Part shown: piece by piece, positions 1 to 12,656 of the stretch
How positions within the stretch are numbered: the first letter of the stretch is position 1
Layout of the letters: each line of letters starts with the position of its first letter
Source: Cutaneotrichosporon cavernicola
Lineage: Eukaryota; Basidiomycota; Tremellomycetes; Trichosporonales; Trichosporonaceae
NCBI RefSeq assembly: GCF_030864355.1
Contig: NC_083395.1
Span: 992,001-1,056,000, forward strand
DNA length: 64,000 nt
Direction: 5' to 3'
Program-made: the position numbers and the translations under genes
The notes under the pieces: model-generated
Told to the model about the DNA's origin: nothing
Database searches by the model: none
The model's input: only the letters and a program-made list of their open reading frames with translations

Positions 1-2254
1 GTATTGACGACGCCTTGCGCACATGGCGGACCGCGTTGCCCGTACGTTGGGTCGCCGCATTGCCCGCGGCAGCCACACTCGCACCGACACTGCTCATTAG
101 GCCCAAGCCGACCGGGCTCGCGCTGAGCATGTTCCCACGCCCGTTTGTTGGCGACGTCCCCTGGACCTGACCAGTCGGCGACAGCGGAGACAGCTGGCTG
201 AACTGTTGCTCGGGCGAGTGGACTGGTAAGGCGTTGACGTGACTCGAAGCCGAGCGCACGGGCACTTGCGATAGCCTTAAAGGTAGACGCTGCTTGGGCG
301 GCACCTCGATGTTTGGCGGCGGCGTGTCGCGCGAGTCGATCAGGCCAATCTCGTCGATGGCCCCGCCGAGGATCTTTGTCAAGTCCTGGATGGTGCCCGA
401 CTCCCGCATGTTCGTTTTTTGTGTTGAATCAGAGCGCGCTCTGTCGCCGGGTAGAGGAGCAGTGTGTGACCGCGGCGACGGTTCCCGCGCGCTCCGCCCT
501 GGCTGCTGTGGTGAGGCGACAGGGGTGTTTGGTGTGTTGATAATGGTGGGGAGTGTTTGAGTGCGTAATCCTCCGTGGGTGTTTAGCCTGTTGAAGTCGG
601 TATTGTTGTTTGTGTTGAGGGGAGATGTCAATGATGGCGGGGTAGTGACGATGGGGCCTTGAGGTGGAGTGAGGGTGCGTGTCCGCCTGCAGAAATGGTC
701 AATAATCACCACCTGGTGCACAGACCACTATCCCCCGTAATGTGCGACTCACTGTTTACGAAGCTCACTCCGGGGTGGTGGCTCGGGGCTCCGCCGCGCA
801 TTCAACCCAGCGTCGCTGTTCGGGGGCCTCAGCGTGTGGCGCGCCTGCGAGCGCATCTGCACGGAAGGAAGGAGCGACGTGGGACGGCGTGGTTCTGGCA
901 GTAATATGTCTCCAAAGCCAGTCTTGATCGCGGGCGCACTGTGCGGCATCTCTGAGTCATGTTCGTTTGCCAGGATCGACAAGCCGAGTCGACTCCCACG
1001 CGTGGTGTCAAGGCCGAGGCCATCAACTGCACGCGCCTCGCGCTCTAACGCGTCGATCGAGCGTCTCGACACTTCGGGAGATGCGACGAACAACAACCGC
1101 CCGCTCTTGGGCAGCGATGCGCGTGGTGTCTGCGTGCCGCTGGGTGCCGAGTTACGGGGCGTGCGATCCCCTTGTGGGGACGGAGTGCGCGTCGCCCGCC
1201 GCCGTTCAAGCAGAGTGGTGACGGGCGTGTGCCATCTGTCAGAGGCTGCGCCAGGTGCGGCCGCGTCCGAGGGCGAGATGGGCGCGCTCGAGCTCTTGTT
1301 CTCGCCCCCGTCCCACGCGCGCTGGTGCGCCCACTCCTCAAACGAAGGGTCAAGCATCACGTCCAAGCGGCCCTCAGCGTCGACGAGCCCGCGTGGACGT
1401 TGTTGCGACATTGGTGACGTGCGGCGTTGGATGGGTTTCTCGGGAGGGTCGTCTCGCTCACAATCAGAGTACTCGCTCTCACCCGAGTTGCTCGAGGCGC
1501 GACTTGACCGACGGTGATGAGCTGCGCTCTGGAGGCTCCCGTCGCTGGGGTACGAGACGAGGTGGATGTGGCGATTCGACTGGCCTGCTGATGACACGTC
1601 ATGGTCGCGCGGCACCGAGCGGCGTGGATCTTCCAAGGGCGCGTTGTATTCAGTTGACGCGCCGTTAGCAGCCGCGGCTCGCTGGCGACCCTGTTCCTGC
1701 TCCTCCGCAACCAGATCGCGAAGGCTCACATCAGACTTGTGATGCGCCATCATCGGGGATGTGCTCAGAGGCGCGAGGGAATGAGGAGATGAAAGCGAAT
1801 AAGGTGATGTGAGGATGTGCGAGCTCGAGGGCAAGTCGATAGGCGACAAGGCGAGGTTGGAGCCGACCGAGCCGCTGCGCTCGCCAGCCGAGCTCGACCA
1901 GTAGTACTGGAGTGCGTCGGATGCACTTGTTGAGCGCCTTGCCCCGCCAGGTGCATCCAGGTCTGGAACAGTCACAGAGTACTCGGAAAGTGCTGCGCGT
2001 GTGAGTGTCACGAAAAAGGCAGATGGGTGGGGTGGCCGGGGTTGAATGTGGGGAGAAGGAAGTGTGATGGAGGTGAGGGGCGACAAGCGCCACGGGCTAT
2101 GTGAGACGCGCGATGCACAGTTGCGAGAGGTGGGATGCGATATGTGAGATGATAAAAACGTACGAGATGAAGAGTAGATTGCGTCTTGAGATGTGGATGG
2201 CGACATGAGGTGGCTGGGGCTAGCGCCGGCGTTGGCTTGAGAGTGAGGGATCAT
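1..2254 (-). CDS. Ser/Pro-rich low-complexity protein, unknown function (3' end outside window)
   Basis: I do not recognise this protein. The best model starts at ATG 2254, with a 171 nt intron at 2163-1993 (GTACGT donor, GCGCAG acceptor) and a 66 nt intron at 752-687 (GTGAGT donor, TTCTGCAG acceptor). The phases match, and the frame then stays open through base 1, so the C terminus is missing. An alternative start is the in-frame ATG near 2206. The protein is rich in Ser, Pro and Arg and looks largely disordered, with many SP and TP sites as in phosphoregulated scaffolds. The most ordered-looking part lies near 400-330 (IQDLTKILGGAIDEIGLI). No signal peptide or membrane segment is visible. 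Continuous reading through two introns supports a real gene; the function is open. Confidence 0.6.
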
Positions 2255-2960
2255 GTTGTTTCTTGGACTCTTCCCCGCTTACCGCGGTACTTTGTTGGCC
2301 AAATGAGCCAAATGGTCCAAATGAGGCTACTGACTCAACTCTGTATAGGGTTGGTTGAGTGTAGGGTTTAACCAATTGTTGGTACAGTTGAAAGGAAGGT
2401 AGGGTCTCATGCAACTCATGCAACTCACGGCTCACGGTGGATATTGTCGGTGCGCAAAGCCACCGTGACAGCCGCTTGGCACCTGGATCGAGCCAAAATG
2501 GTGATGTCGAGTAAACAAAACGCGCCGAATGGCGCTCGGAGATCGGAGAGTAAGGGAGAGATGTAAGGAGAAGAGTAGGAATACTAATGTCAAGAGAGCG
2601 GGATGGGGGTTAAGGATGTGGAAGCACAGGGAATGAATGAGGCGCGTCCAAAAGGGGGGGGTAGCTGGTAGTTTGGTAGCCTGACTGCTGGGTGCAGGGT
2701 ATGCTATAGTGATAGAGTGTTAAACCGTTCAGACTCTTATTAGAGCTATCAGAGGTGACAGTGGGATGGGATAATCAGACCTCTGCTCTCGTTGTTGCTC
2801 CTTTTGCCCTGACTCTGACGGCAACTCAAGCCACAACCTACACAATCTTACCCTCTCTCTAGTCCTCTTTAGCCTCCCTCCTCCTTGACTCCTCACCCTA
2901 CCCGCCGCCACCTTTCATCATGCACATCAAAACTAGTCTACACTCCTTCATCCTACTCTT
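2255..2960. other. Intergenic, promoter side of the unknown gene and 3' side of dynactin p62
   Basis: No coding exon was found. The right half on the minus strand is the presumed 3' UTR of the p62 gene; the left half should hold the promoter of the unknown gene. A short G run (about 2655-2662) is the only simple sequence seen. Confidence 0.4.
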
Positions 2961-4832
2961 CTACTCGTCAGACACCTCGCCTGCACACATACGAGACCAG
3001 AATGTAAACGTCTTGTACTCAGCCTTAGCCCCCTCCTTACTTCCCTCGCCCTCATCGGCCCGATACGTAAACCTCACTTCCAGGTCAAACTATTTGGTTC
3101 AGCCAGGCACAACGTAATCGCCCCTCGCCATCCCGGTGTGTCTCGGGACCCCAGACTTACCTCAACTGGCCCTGTAGCTTCCTTGTACACCTCAACCTCG
3201 AGGCCGACCTTGGTCACGTTGCCTCGCTTCTCAACGCCCAATTCGCGACCACGGTGGCGATGCGCACCAAGACCCATACGACCCTTGACACCATCAACGA
3301 CGCCGCCCAGCCCGTCATCGCTCCCACCCTCGTCCTCATCCTCCTCGTCGTACGCCCACGCGTCCTTGAGCGCACCGACGGTGAAATGAGCAGTGGGGAT
3401 GAAAATGTGATGGTTCGCGGGCACAGGCAACTTGGGCTGGTGCGCGGGTGCCAAACGGATCTGGATAGGGTCGTAGAGCGGGTTGGTGAAAGCCATCTGG
3501 AACGAGTACTGCTGTCAGCTCGGTCCCAAGGTCGTTGGATCTCACCACCTCGCCGGCCAACAGCGGTGCCGACATGGGCTCATCCTCCTCACGCCCTGGA
3601 GGGAGGCGTGTCCGCCGTCTCTCACGCCGCTTCCGCTCCAGCTCCTCGTCCGTCGCATCCTCGTTCAGCTCCTCAGCCATGCGCCGGCGCCGTCGGCCCA
3701 GCTCGACAGTTGGGAGGTAGTTGAACGCGACGACCTTGATTGGCATGCGCACAGACTTGGCGTCCGGCTGCGGTTGAACCAGCGTGTGGCGGCATGAGGG
3801 ACAGCGCTTCATCTGGCGTGTCTGCAGTGGCACACGGGGGGGAAGTGCTTTGCTGCTGTCAGCTTCCGTTGGGATAGGTAAGCTGACCTTGCCAAACGTT
3901 CTGGGTCCCAAGCGTTCGCCCATCGCCTCTCAAGAATCACGACATCCTCACCCTCCATCTCTCGCATAGCGTCCACGTCCGCAAGGCCGCACTCCAGGCC
4001 CTTGTCGCGCCACGACCCTTTGGCCACATATGGCGGCATCTCGTCGCGGGTCGCCCCGCCCTTGTCGCCTTCCTCGCGGCGGAGACGGGCCTTACGCCCT
4101 GACGACTTGAGCGGTGGCAGTCCAGGAACCTCACGGCCTAAAGCGCGCGATGCGGCGATCTGTGCGAGGTGTCGTGATGGGGCGCGCTGGTGTGATTGCC
4201 GTTTCTCCTTGTCAGGCTTCTGCGCCGCGGGCGGTGGGCCCGATTGCGCAATGTACTTCTCCAGCGAGTCCTTGAGGCTGTCATACTCGCCTTGCACCAG
4301 CTCCGATTGCGAGAATTGTCTCTCGCTCTGGCCTGGAGTCAGCGGCCTTCCCTGCCCTTCTCACCTGCCAGGCCCGAGGGCTTGTCGAACAGCCACCCAA
4401 TCTCCTTGCTCGACCATTTACACGCTGCGCAGATGAGGAAGTACGGCGCGCCGCTGACCCTCTCTTCTGGGTTCTTGGTGGTCTCTTTCGGTGTCTCAGA
4501 TGCTATAGTCGCGAGACCGCTGGAGCACTGTGGACATTGGAAACAGGACCGTGCGCATCTCCTCGTCAGCTTGGTCGGTGGAGGGCTCACCTGTTCTTGT
4601 CCGTCCGTACGCTATGTGAAGGTACGTCAAAGAGGCAGCTCGGGCAGTAGTAGCTGGCGACCTCGATGACGACGCACTGGTCGCAACGGATTGCATCACA
4701 TTCCTCGCAGAAGTAGAGGGTGTCAAGGGGGGAGAAGGAGGAGAAGGAGGAAGCGTAGGCAGGAGGAAGGGGCGGATGCGGAGCATCTTGATGAGCACAG
4801 TGGAAGAGAACTGAGGGCGACATTATGGCCAC
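2961..4832 (-). CDS. DCTN4: Dynactin subunit p62 (DCTN4 family)
   Basis: This is a pointed-end subunit of dynactin, the dynein activator complex on microtubules. Paired cysteines near the N terminus (YFCEECDAIRCDQC, then YYCPSC, then FQCPQC and CAACKW) form the zinc-binding p62 region. Later come the family blocks MKRCPSCRHTLVQP and KVVAFNYLP, and a C-terminal FTFWSRM strand. The gene has several short introns. The first is 4590-4559 (32 nt); another, inside the sequence before KALPPRV, uses a GTCAGC donor. The last exon begins after a GAG/GTAAGT donor near 3161 and ends at TAG 2963-2961. The start is ATG 4832 or the in-frame ATG three codons later. The gene is divergent from the Ca2+-ATPase gene, 434 bp away. 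Confidence 0.88.
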
Positions 4833-5266
4833 TCCTTGTCCACGTTTGGCGAGGTGTTGGAGGTGTTGTTGATGTTGGATCTCTGCTAACGCTCAGCCGT
4901 AGTTGATAGCTGGAAACGCGTCAGAGACAAGGTGGAGGTAGATGCAACTGGCAGCTTATTCAACCAACCCATTACGGGCGGCAAAAGTCGAGAATATCAG
5001 GCACAATGCCGCGTCAGCCAGGCCCCAAGAATCAGCCGGATGTCGCCGGATGTACGTAACCGTGTCCTGTTTTATGAGGTGACAGCTCAGCAACACGTTC
5101 ATTCCATCCTCTTCTCTTGTTGACGCTTGCTCATCGTCTATTCCGGTCTCTATCATCTTGCTGGCATAACGCTTGTACAGCGCGACACTCTCAGCCTCGC
5201 GCTGTAACAGCAAAGTTCTTTCTTTGTACCTTCCTTCCGCTTTGGCACCCATCACTCCTTCTCAAC
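4833..5266. promoter_or_regulatory. Divergent intergenic region, dynactin p62 / ECA1
   Basis: These 434 bp separate two start codons in opposite orientations, so both promoters must lie here. I see no clear TATA element. The small ORFs crossing it look like chance ORFs. Confidence 0.45.
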
Positions 5267-8467
<3,201 letters not shown>

Positions 8468-8503
8468 ACAGCATATGCATCCTATAGTACACAACAACAT
8501 GGT

Positions 8504-9621
8504 TTACAAGATGACACACTTTGGTCTACGCCGATGCCTATGAGGCCGCCCTAGCAGGGGGTTTGAGCGGATCTGACGCGTGACTGAGGCGAACACTTCG
8601 TCGATGTTTGTGTTGTGTCGCTAGTGTCAGTTGATTAGTGAAGAAACTCACAGCACTCGTCTCAATGTATTCGCACTTTGCCTCGGCGGCTAGCTTGATG
8701 CCCTCGTCGTACATGACGTCGCGATACATATCGAGGTCGGCCTTGTCTTTGCGTCAGCGTGGCTTTGACTTTGACTTGCTCGGAAGCGATGTGGTTCCGA
8801 GATAAGCCTGTGTCACTCTCAACTCTATCATCATCATCTCCCGACGTCCAGACATTCATTGGTCAATCTGCCCACTCCTCCTCTCACCTCCTCCACCACT
8901 TGTCCTCGGCCCGTTTCACCGTCTCACCGTCTCATTCGCCCTCTCTCTCCTTCTTCTCCCCCCCCTCACTTCCGGCCTCAGCGTCTCGCTTGGCTTGGAC
9001 GGCCGCGTAACTCACTCCCAACAATAACCATTGGCACATGCTGCCCTCCCGGCGCCTTGAGCCGTTCAATATCCATGCGTACCCGTCGGAGATCCTCAAA
9101 CGTGTCCCGCTGCGTGAGGCTGAAGACGAGAACGAAACCCTGGCTGTCGCGGATAAACAAGTCGTTGAAAGTCAAGTATTGGTCGGTTCCGGCCGTATCA
9201 AGAATGTCGAGGACGCAGGGTTGGCCGTCGACGTCGAATTGACGGCGGTAGCTGTCCTCGACTGGGGTTAGCTCTTCCTTGTCGTCCCCTCCTTGTCGTC
9301 TTCTCTTCTTCCGGCCAAGTCCGTCGAAATCCGCGCCACCCTGTCCGGGCCTCTACGGCCTTTGTTCTCGACCCTATCCTCATTTTTATCTCGCCACTCA
9401 CTTGTCGGATCATATCTCCCATCAGCGCCAACCCAAGTATCACACGCACATATCCAAAAACTCTCCGTTCATGAATCGCAGCACCACGGCAGATTTACCC
9501 ACCCCTCCAGAACCCATGATCGCGACCTGCCGTTAGCCATTTCCCATTTCACAAACCAGGGCCAAAGTCAGAGTCTGCCTGAAAGATGAGGAGGGAGGAC
9601 GCACGCGGAAACAACGCATCG
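8504..9621 (-). CDS. RSR1: Rap/Rsr1-type Ras-family small GTPase
   Basis: This is a membrane-anchored GTP switch, in fungi usually linked to polarity and bud-site choice. Six exons give 187 aa, Ras size: 9621-9607, 9526-9450, 9415-9402, 9261-9016, 8746-8652 and 8620-8504. The sum is 564 nt, a multiple of three. The P-loop is GSGGVGKS; the effector region YDPTIEDSYRRQF is assembled across a 14 nt exon. Switch II reads DTAGTDQY, with Thr at the Ras Gln61 position as in Rap1. NKAD and ETSA complete the guanine pocket. The C terminus is basic and ends in CVIL, a CaaX box whose final Leu predicts geranylgeranylation. The first coding exon is only 15 nt. RSR1 rather than another Ras paralogue is inferred from Thr61 and the CaaX box. 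Confidence 0.85.
9402..9415 (-). other. 14 nt microexon of the Rap/Rsr1-type GTPase gene
   Basis: The minus-strand exon ATATGATCCGACAA lies between a 34 nt intron (9449-9416) and a 140 nt intron (9401-9262). It supplies most of the YDPT part of the effector loop. Without it the frame breaks and the conserved effector sequence disappears. Confidence 0.85.
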
Positions 9622-10384
9622 TTTAGATGGAGGTGAGAGCGATGAGAGCGATGTAAAACATGGGTGATGTAGGTTGGAGCTGGTAGCAGTGGAAAGGCAG
9701 GGAGCACGGTCGCCCAACTGTTGTTCGGACAGGGTTTGGGGTATGGTGGCGGGTGGGTGGGCGCGTGCACAGTCCTCTACGGCGTTTGTAAGCCGGATAC
9801 GCCTTGGAAGCTTGGAAGATCAGAAGCTCGAAAGAACACATGGCAAGGAAATGGGGTCTCGGAAATCCAGTACCGAGGCAGGAGGCAGGAGGCGTGGTTT
9901 GCGGTGATGAGGTTTGGAACCAAATAACTGAAAGGTGTTTGCCGACATGACGCTGGCTCTGCTTCTCTGTCCCCTTCTTTCTGTTCTCTTCCTGTGCTCT
10001 TCTTTCTGTGCTCTTCTTCTGTGCTCTTCTTTCTGTGCACTCTCCAGCTCTTCTTTCTGTGCACTCTCCAGCTCTTTCCAAGTACTATCCCTACTACTTA
10101 TAGGTCCGCTTGCGATGTGAGGGCGGTCGGAGGAATAATGGCGTGAAGAGTTTATAAACATGTCAACTGCTGTGACGCCAGGACTGATGTTTAGCATGAC
10201 AGCCCTCTTCAGATTCAACTGTGAACAGTACTTGCGAGTTCTGCCACCGTACGACAATGTCACGGCACTGTTCACAGTCATGGTCGCAGAAACCAACTCG
10301 ATTCACCGTCTCCACGACCGACAGCACCCCAGTACGAGACACCCGGATTATACATGACTACGAACGATACAACTAGGCTCTAAT
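9622..10384. other. Intergenic with CT-rich tandem repeats
   Basis: These 763 bp between two minus-strand genes hold the GTPase promoter on the left and the 3' side of the membrane protein on the right. No coding exon was accepted; ORFs of Glu/Lys/Arg-rich composition here come from the repeat at 9971-10077. Confidence 0.5.
9971..10077. repeat. Degenerate TTCTTTCTGTGCTC tandem repeat
   Basis: The stretch is a pyrimidine-rich array of TCTTCTTTCTGTGC-like units. Its right half holds two exact 24 bp copies, 10023-10046 and 10047-10070 (starting GCTCTTCTTTCTGTGCACTC), then a partial third. Confidence 0.85.
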
Positions 10385-11325
10385 CTACCTGTCGGATCCC
10401 ACGACTTCCCAGCTCGCAATGCCGAGCTCCAATCCGGCCCACTCGTCCATGATCGCGCCGTCATCATCGGGGTCAAGTACGCGTGTGCGTGGTGGCCGCG
10501 GCATACGTATCGCCACGACTACTTCGAGCGGCTCGCCGATGATGCTGTCGAACGCGTGGTCGTCGTCAGGCGCAAAGCGGGGCGGTTTGGGGTCGTGGGC
10601 CGTCTTCAGGTACGACACGTAGTTGGGGAAATAAGGGAGGTGGGAGATGGGTTTTACAGGCTCAGTCACGGTGACTGGCACTGGTATGAGGGCGAGTGGA
10701 CGCTGTTGCGCAGGCCGCAGTTGAGGGGTCGATACGGGCCAGATGGGAATACGAGAGTGGCGCGTGGAATGTGGTGCGCGTATAAGATGCGAGTGAGTCG
10801 GCGGCGTCATGGAACAAAGGATGGCCATGGGACGACAGCCATCGATGACGACCGCGGCATAATAGACAGCACGAGAATGAACCGGTGCGGAGTGCGCAAA
10901 TGCGGTGACGGCGGCAACATCCGGCGCAGTGCAGAGCAGTGCAGGTAGGGTTTCAGCGAGGCACGGCGATCAAGTGGGGTAATCGGGTAATTCCCACAGG
11001 AGGGGGGAAACCGCGGCCAAGTCGAAGATTGACAGCATGCGAGTAACGAGCAAGTCGTATTCGTGGGAGAGATCAAGTGGCACGATCCGAGATCGGGCAA
11101 TGTGATGGGTGATGAGGTGACGCGAACAATGACGATAATAGATGGACGGCATGCGTCAGCTGGTGCATGGGTCAAGTCGCGCCGCACTATCGGCAACGCC
11201 AAAAAACGCTACTCACCAGCTGTTCGATGGACCCGAGCTCGAGCTGGCCCCTTGCGCCGTAGTCGGCATCAGGTGCAGGCGTGTTCGGAGGCGGTGGCAT
11301 AGATTGTGGTGTTGGCGCCTGTGTC

Positions 11326-11359
<34 letters not shown>

Positions 11360-12161
11360 GATGTTGATGTTGTTCTGGGTCGGCCTCTTCTATCCGTGCT
11401 TGTTGACCGGCCTCCGAACGCACCGGTTCTCGGTCGGCAGTCGTGTTCGTATCGTGGAAAACGTCTTCGATATGTTCGATGTCCCTGATCTTGACTTTTT
11501 CCTCAACGGATGGAGTTGGTGGGCTTCGCTGGGCTTTCTGGGCCTTTGCATCCTCGACCACCTCCCACCAGTCGGGTGTGCGCCACCCGTCCAGCTTGCG
11601 TAATTGGGGGCGTTCTCGCATTGGCACGTAACCCTCCATGCCCGGGACCATGAGGCCGAGGCGCTGGGCTTCACGCAACACCATGACGCGCCGCCGCCTA
11701 CTCCGCACATAGTTGAGGAGAGAGACGAGCGCAAACGCGCCGAGCACGGCTATGAGTATGTAGAAGAGCTGGTGTTAGCGTGTGACAAACAAACAAAAGT
11801 CACGGGAGAGACTTTGACTTCCATAGGAATGAGGATGGATAATAATGGGAGAGTGGGTGATGGAGAGATGCAATCCGAATTCGGTCAACTTGTAACATGG
11901 CGGAGCAGCGGCAGACCCGTGTCTCCGACCCGGGGGTACCGCCACTAACCCTTACGGCTCGGCGATGCATCCCTCCATTGACCGCGATGGAGGAATGCTG
12001 GGCGCCGATGCATGCGATGGGATGCAGTGTCAAGCTATACAATGCGGGCTGCGGCTGCGGCTGCCGCTCCGATGTGGAGCTCGCTTACGGACCTTGTTAT
12101 AGAAGCCATTGGACCCCGGGTTGGTGTCTCGTCGCACGAGGCCTAAAGCGCCCGCTTGCAT
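10385..12161 (-). CDS. Single-pass membrane protein with polyQ tract, unknown function
   Basis: I propose three exons: 12161-12093, 11768-11217 and 10702-10385, together 939 nt or 312 aa, all junctions in phase 0. The N terminus is short, then comes one membrane helix (LFYILIAVLGAFALVSLL) followed by RSRRRR, which places the rest on the cytosolic side. The middle has a conserved-looking GLMVPGMEGYVPMRERPQL block and a Gln run encoded by CAA/CAG repeats (+ strand TTG repeat, about 11326-11360). The third exon carries ISHLPYFPNYVSYLKT, then an acidic end. The first intron (324 nt, GTCCGT donor) and the second (514 nt) are unusually long for this window. The last two exons read well; the first exon is less certain. 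I do not recognise the family. Confidence 0.6.
10703..11216 (-). other. 514 nt intron with an AG-free zone of about 455 nt
   Basis: The donor is GTGAGT at 11216 and the acceptor CAACAG ends at 10703. A CTGAC branch box sits at 11161-11157, just after an ACCAG. From there to the acceptor the minus strand holds no AG dinucleotide (the + strand has no CT between 10705 and 11159). Exons on both sides are in phase 0 and join in frame. Confidence 0.6.
11326..11360. repeat. TTG/GTT trinucleotide repeat (polyQ codons on minus strand)
   Basis: About eleven TTG units in a row, followed by interrupted ATGTTG units, encode Gln and His-Gln on the minus strand inside the membrane-protein gene. Confidence 0.9.
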
Positions 12162-12656
12162 GATGATGGACTAGCGGTTTGTGAATGGTGACGGGGCAAG
12201 GGACTTTGTTGTGAACGATTGTCGGAGTAAAAGTGTCTCGTGGCGTTGAAATGGGAGCTGCCATGGGTGTCTGGCAGTGATCAATAAAGGTGTCGGCGGC
12301 GACAAAGAGACTCCAGTACTGTATTAGAGAACGACCAAATACAAAATACAACAGTTGGGAACAATCCTTTGTAACCCATAATCCCCCTTACGGTAACACC
12401 CCCCCCGCGCCCCGCGCCCCGCGCCCTTGGCTGCGCTTTGCCTGTTGCCTTCCTTCAAGCAAAGGTGGATATGGAAACCAGGAACAAGGGTATCAGGACC
12501 TTCTTGACCTCGGTCCATGGTCGAGGCTCTAGGCTCACACTCCACTCTCCCACGGTATACTCTCATACTTCCGGCATCCCCATCACGTGATGGCCCACCT
12601 AACTCTACAGAATGACTAACTCGCCCCCTAGCCTTCAGACAAAACACAGATAAGCA
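12162..12656. promoter_or_regulatory. Divergent intergenic region, membrane polyQ protein / MBL hydrolase
   Basis: These 495 bp lie between opposed start codons. They include a C-rich stretch near 12396-12424 in which the unit GCGCCCC is repeated. No gene was seen. Confidence 0.4.

Noticed and set aside
749..1710. Long + strand ORFs opposite the unknown Ser/Pro-rich gene
   Set aside because: They are antisense shadows of a GC-rich coding frame; only the minus frame splices into a continuous reading through base 1.
4956..5255. 99-codon minus-strand ORF in the p62 / ECA1 divergent region
   Set aside because: No recognisable motif, no conserved start context, and it covers the ECA1 leader; likely chance.
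10807..11202. 131-codon minus-strand ORF, and an overlapping 60-codon ORF with text LDLSHEYDLLVTRMLS
   Set aside because: They fall in the proposed AG-free intron. Absence of AG removes TAG stops, so long ORFs are expected. No splice path joins them in frame; kept only as an alternative to be tested by RNA-seq.
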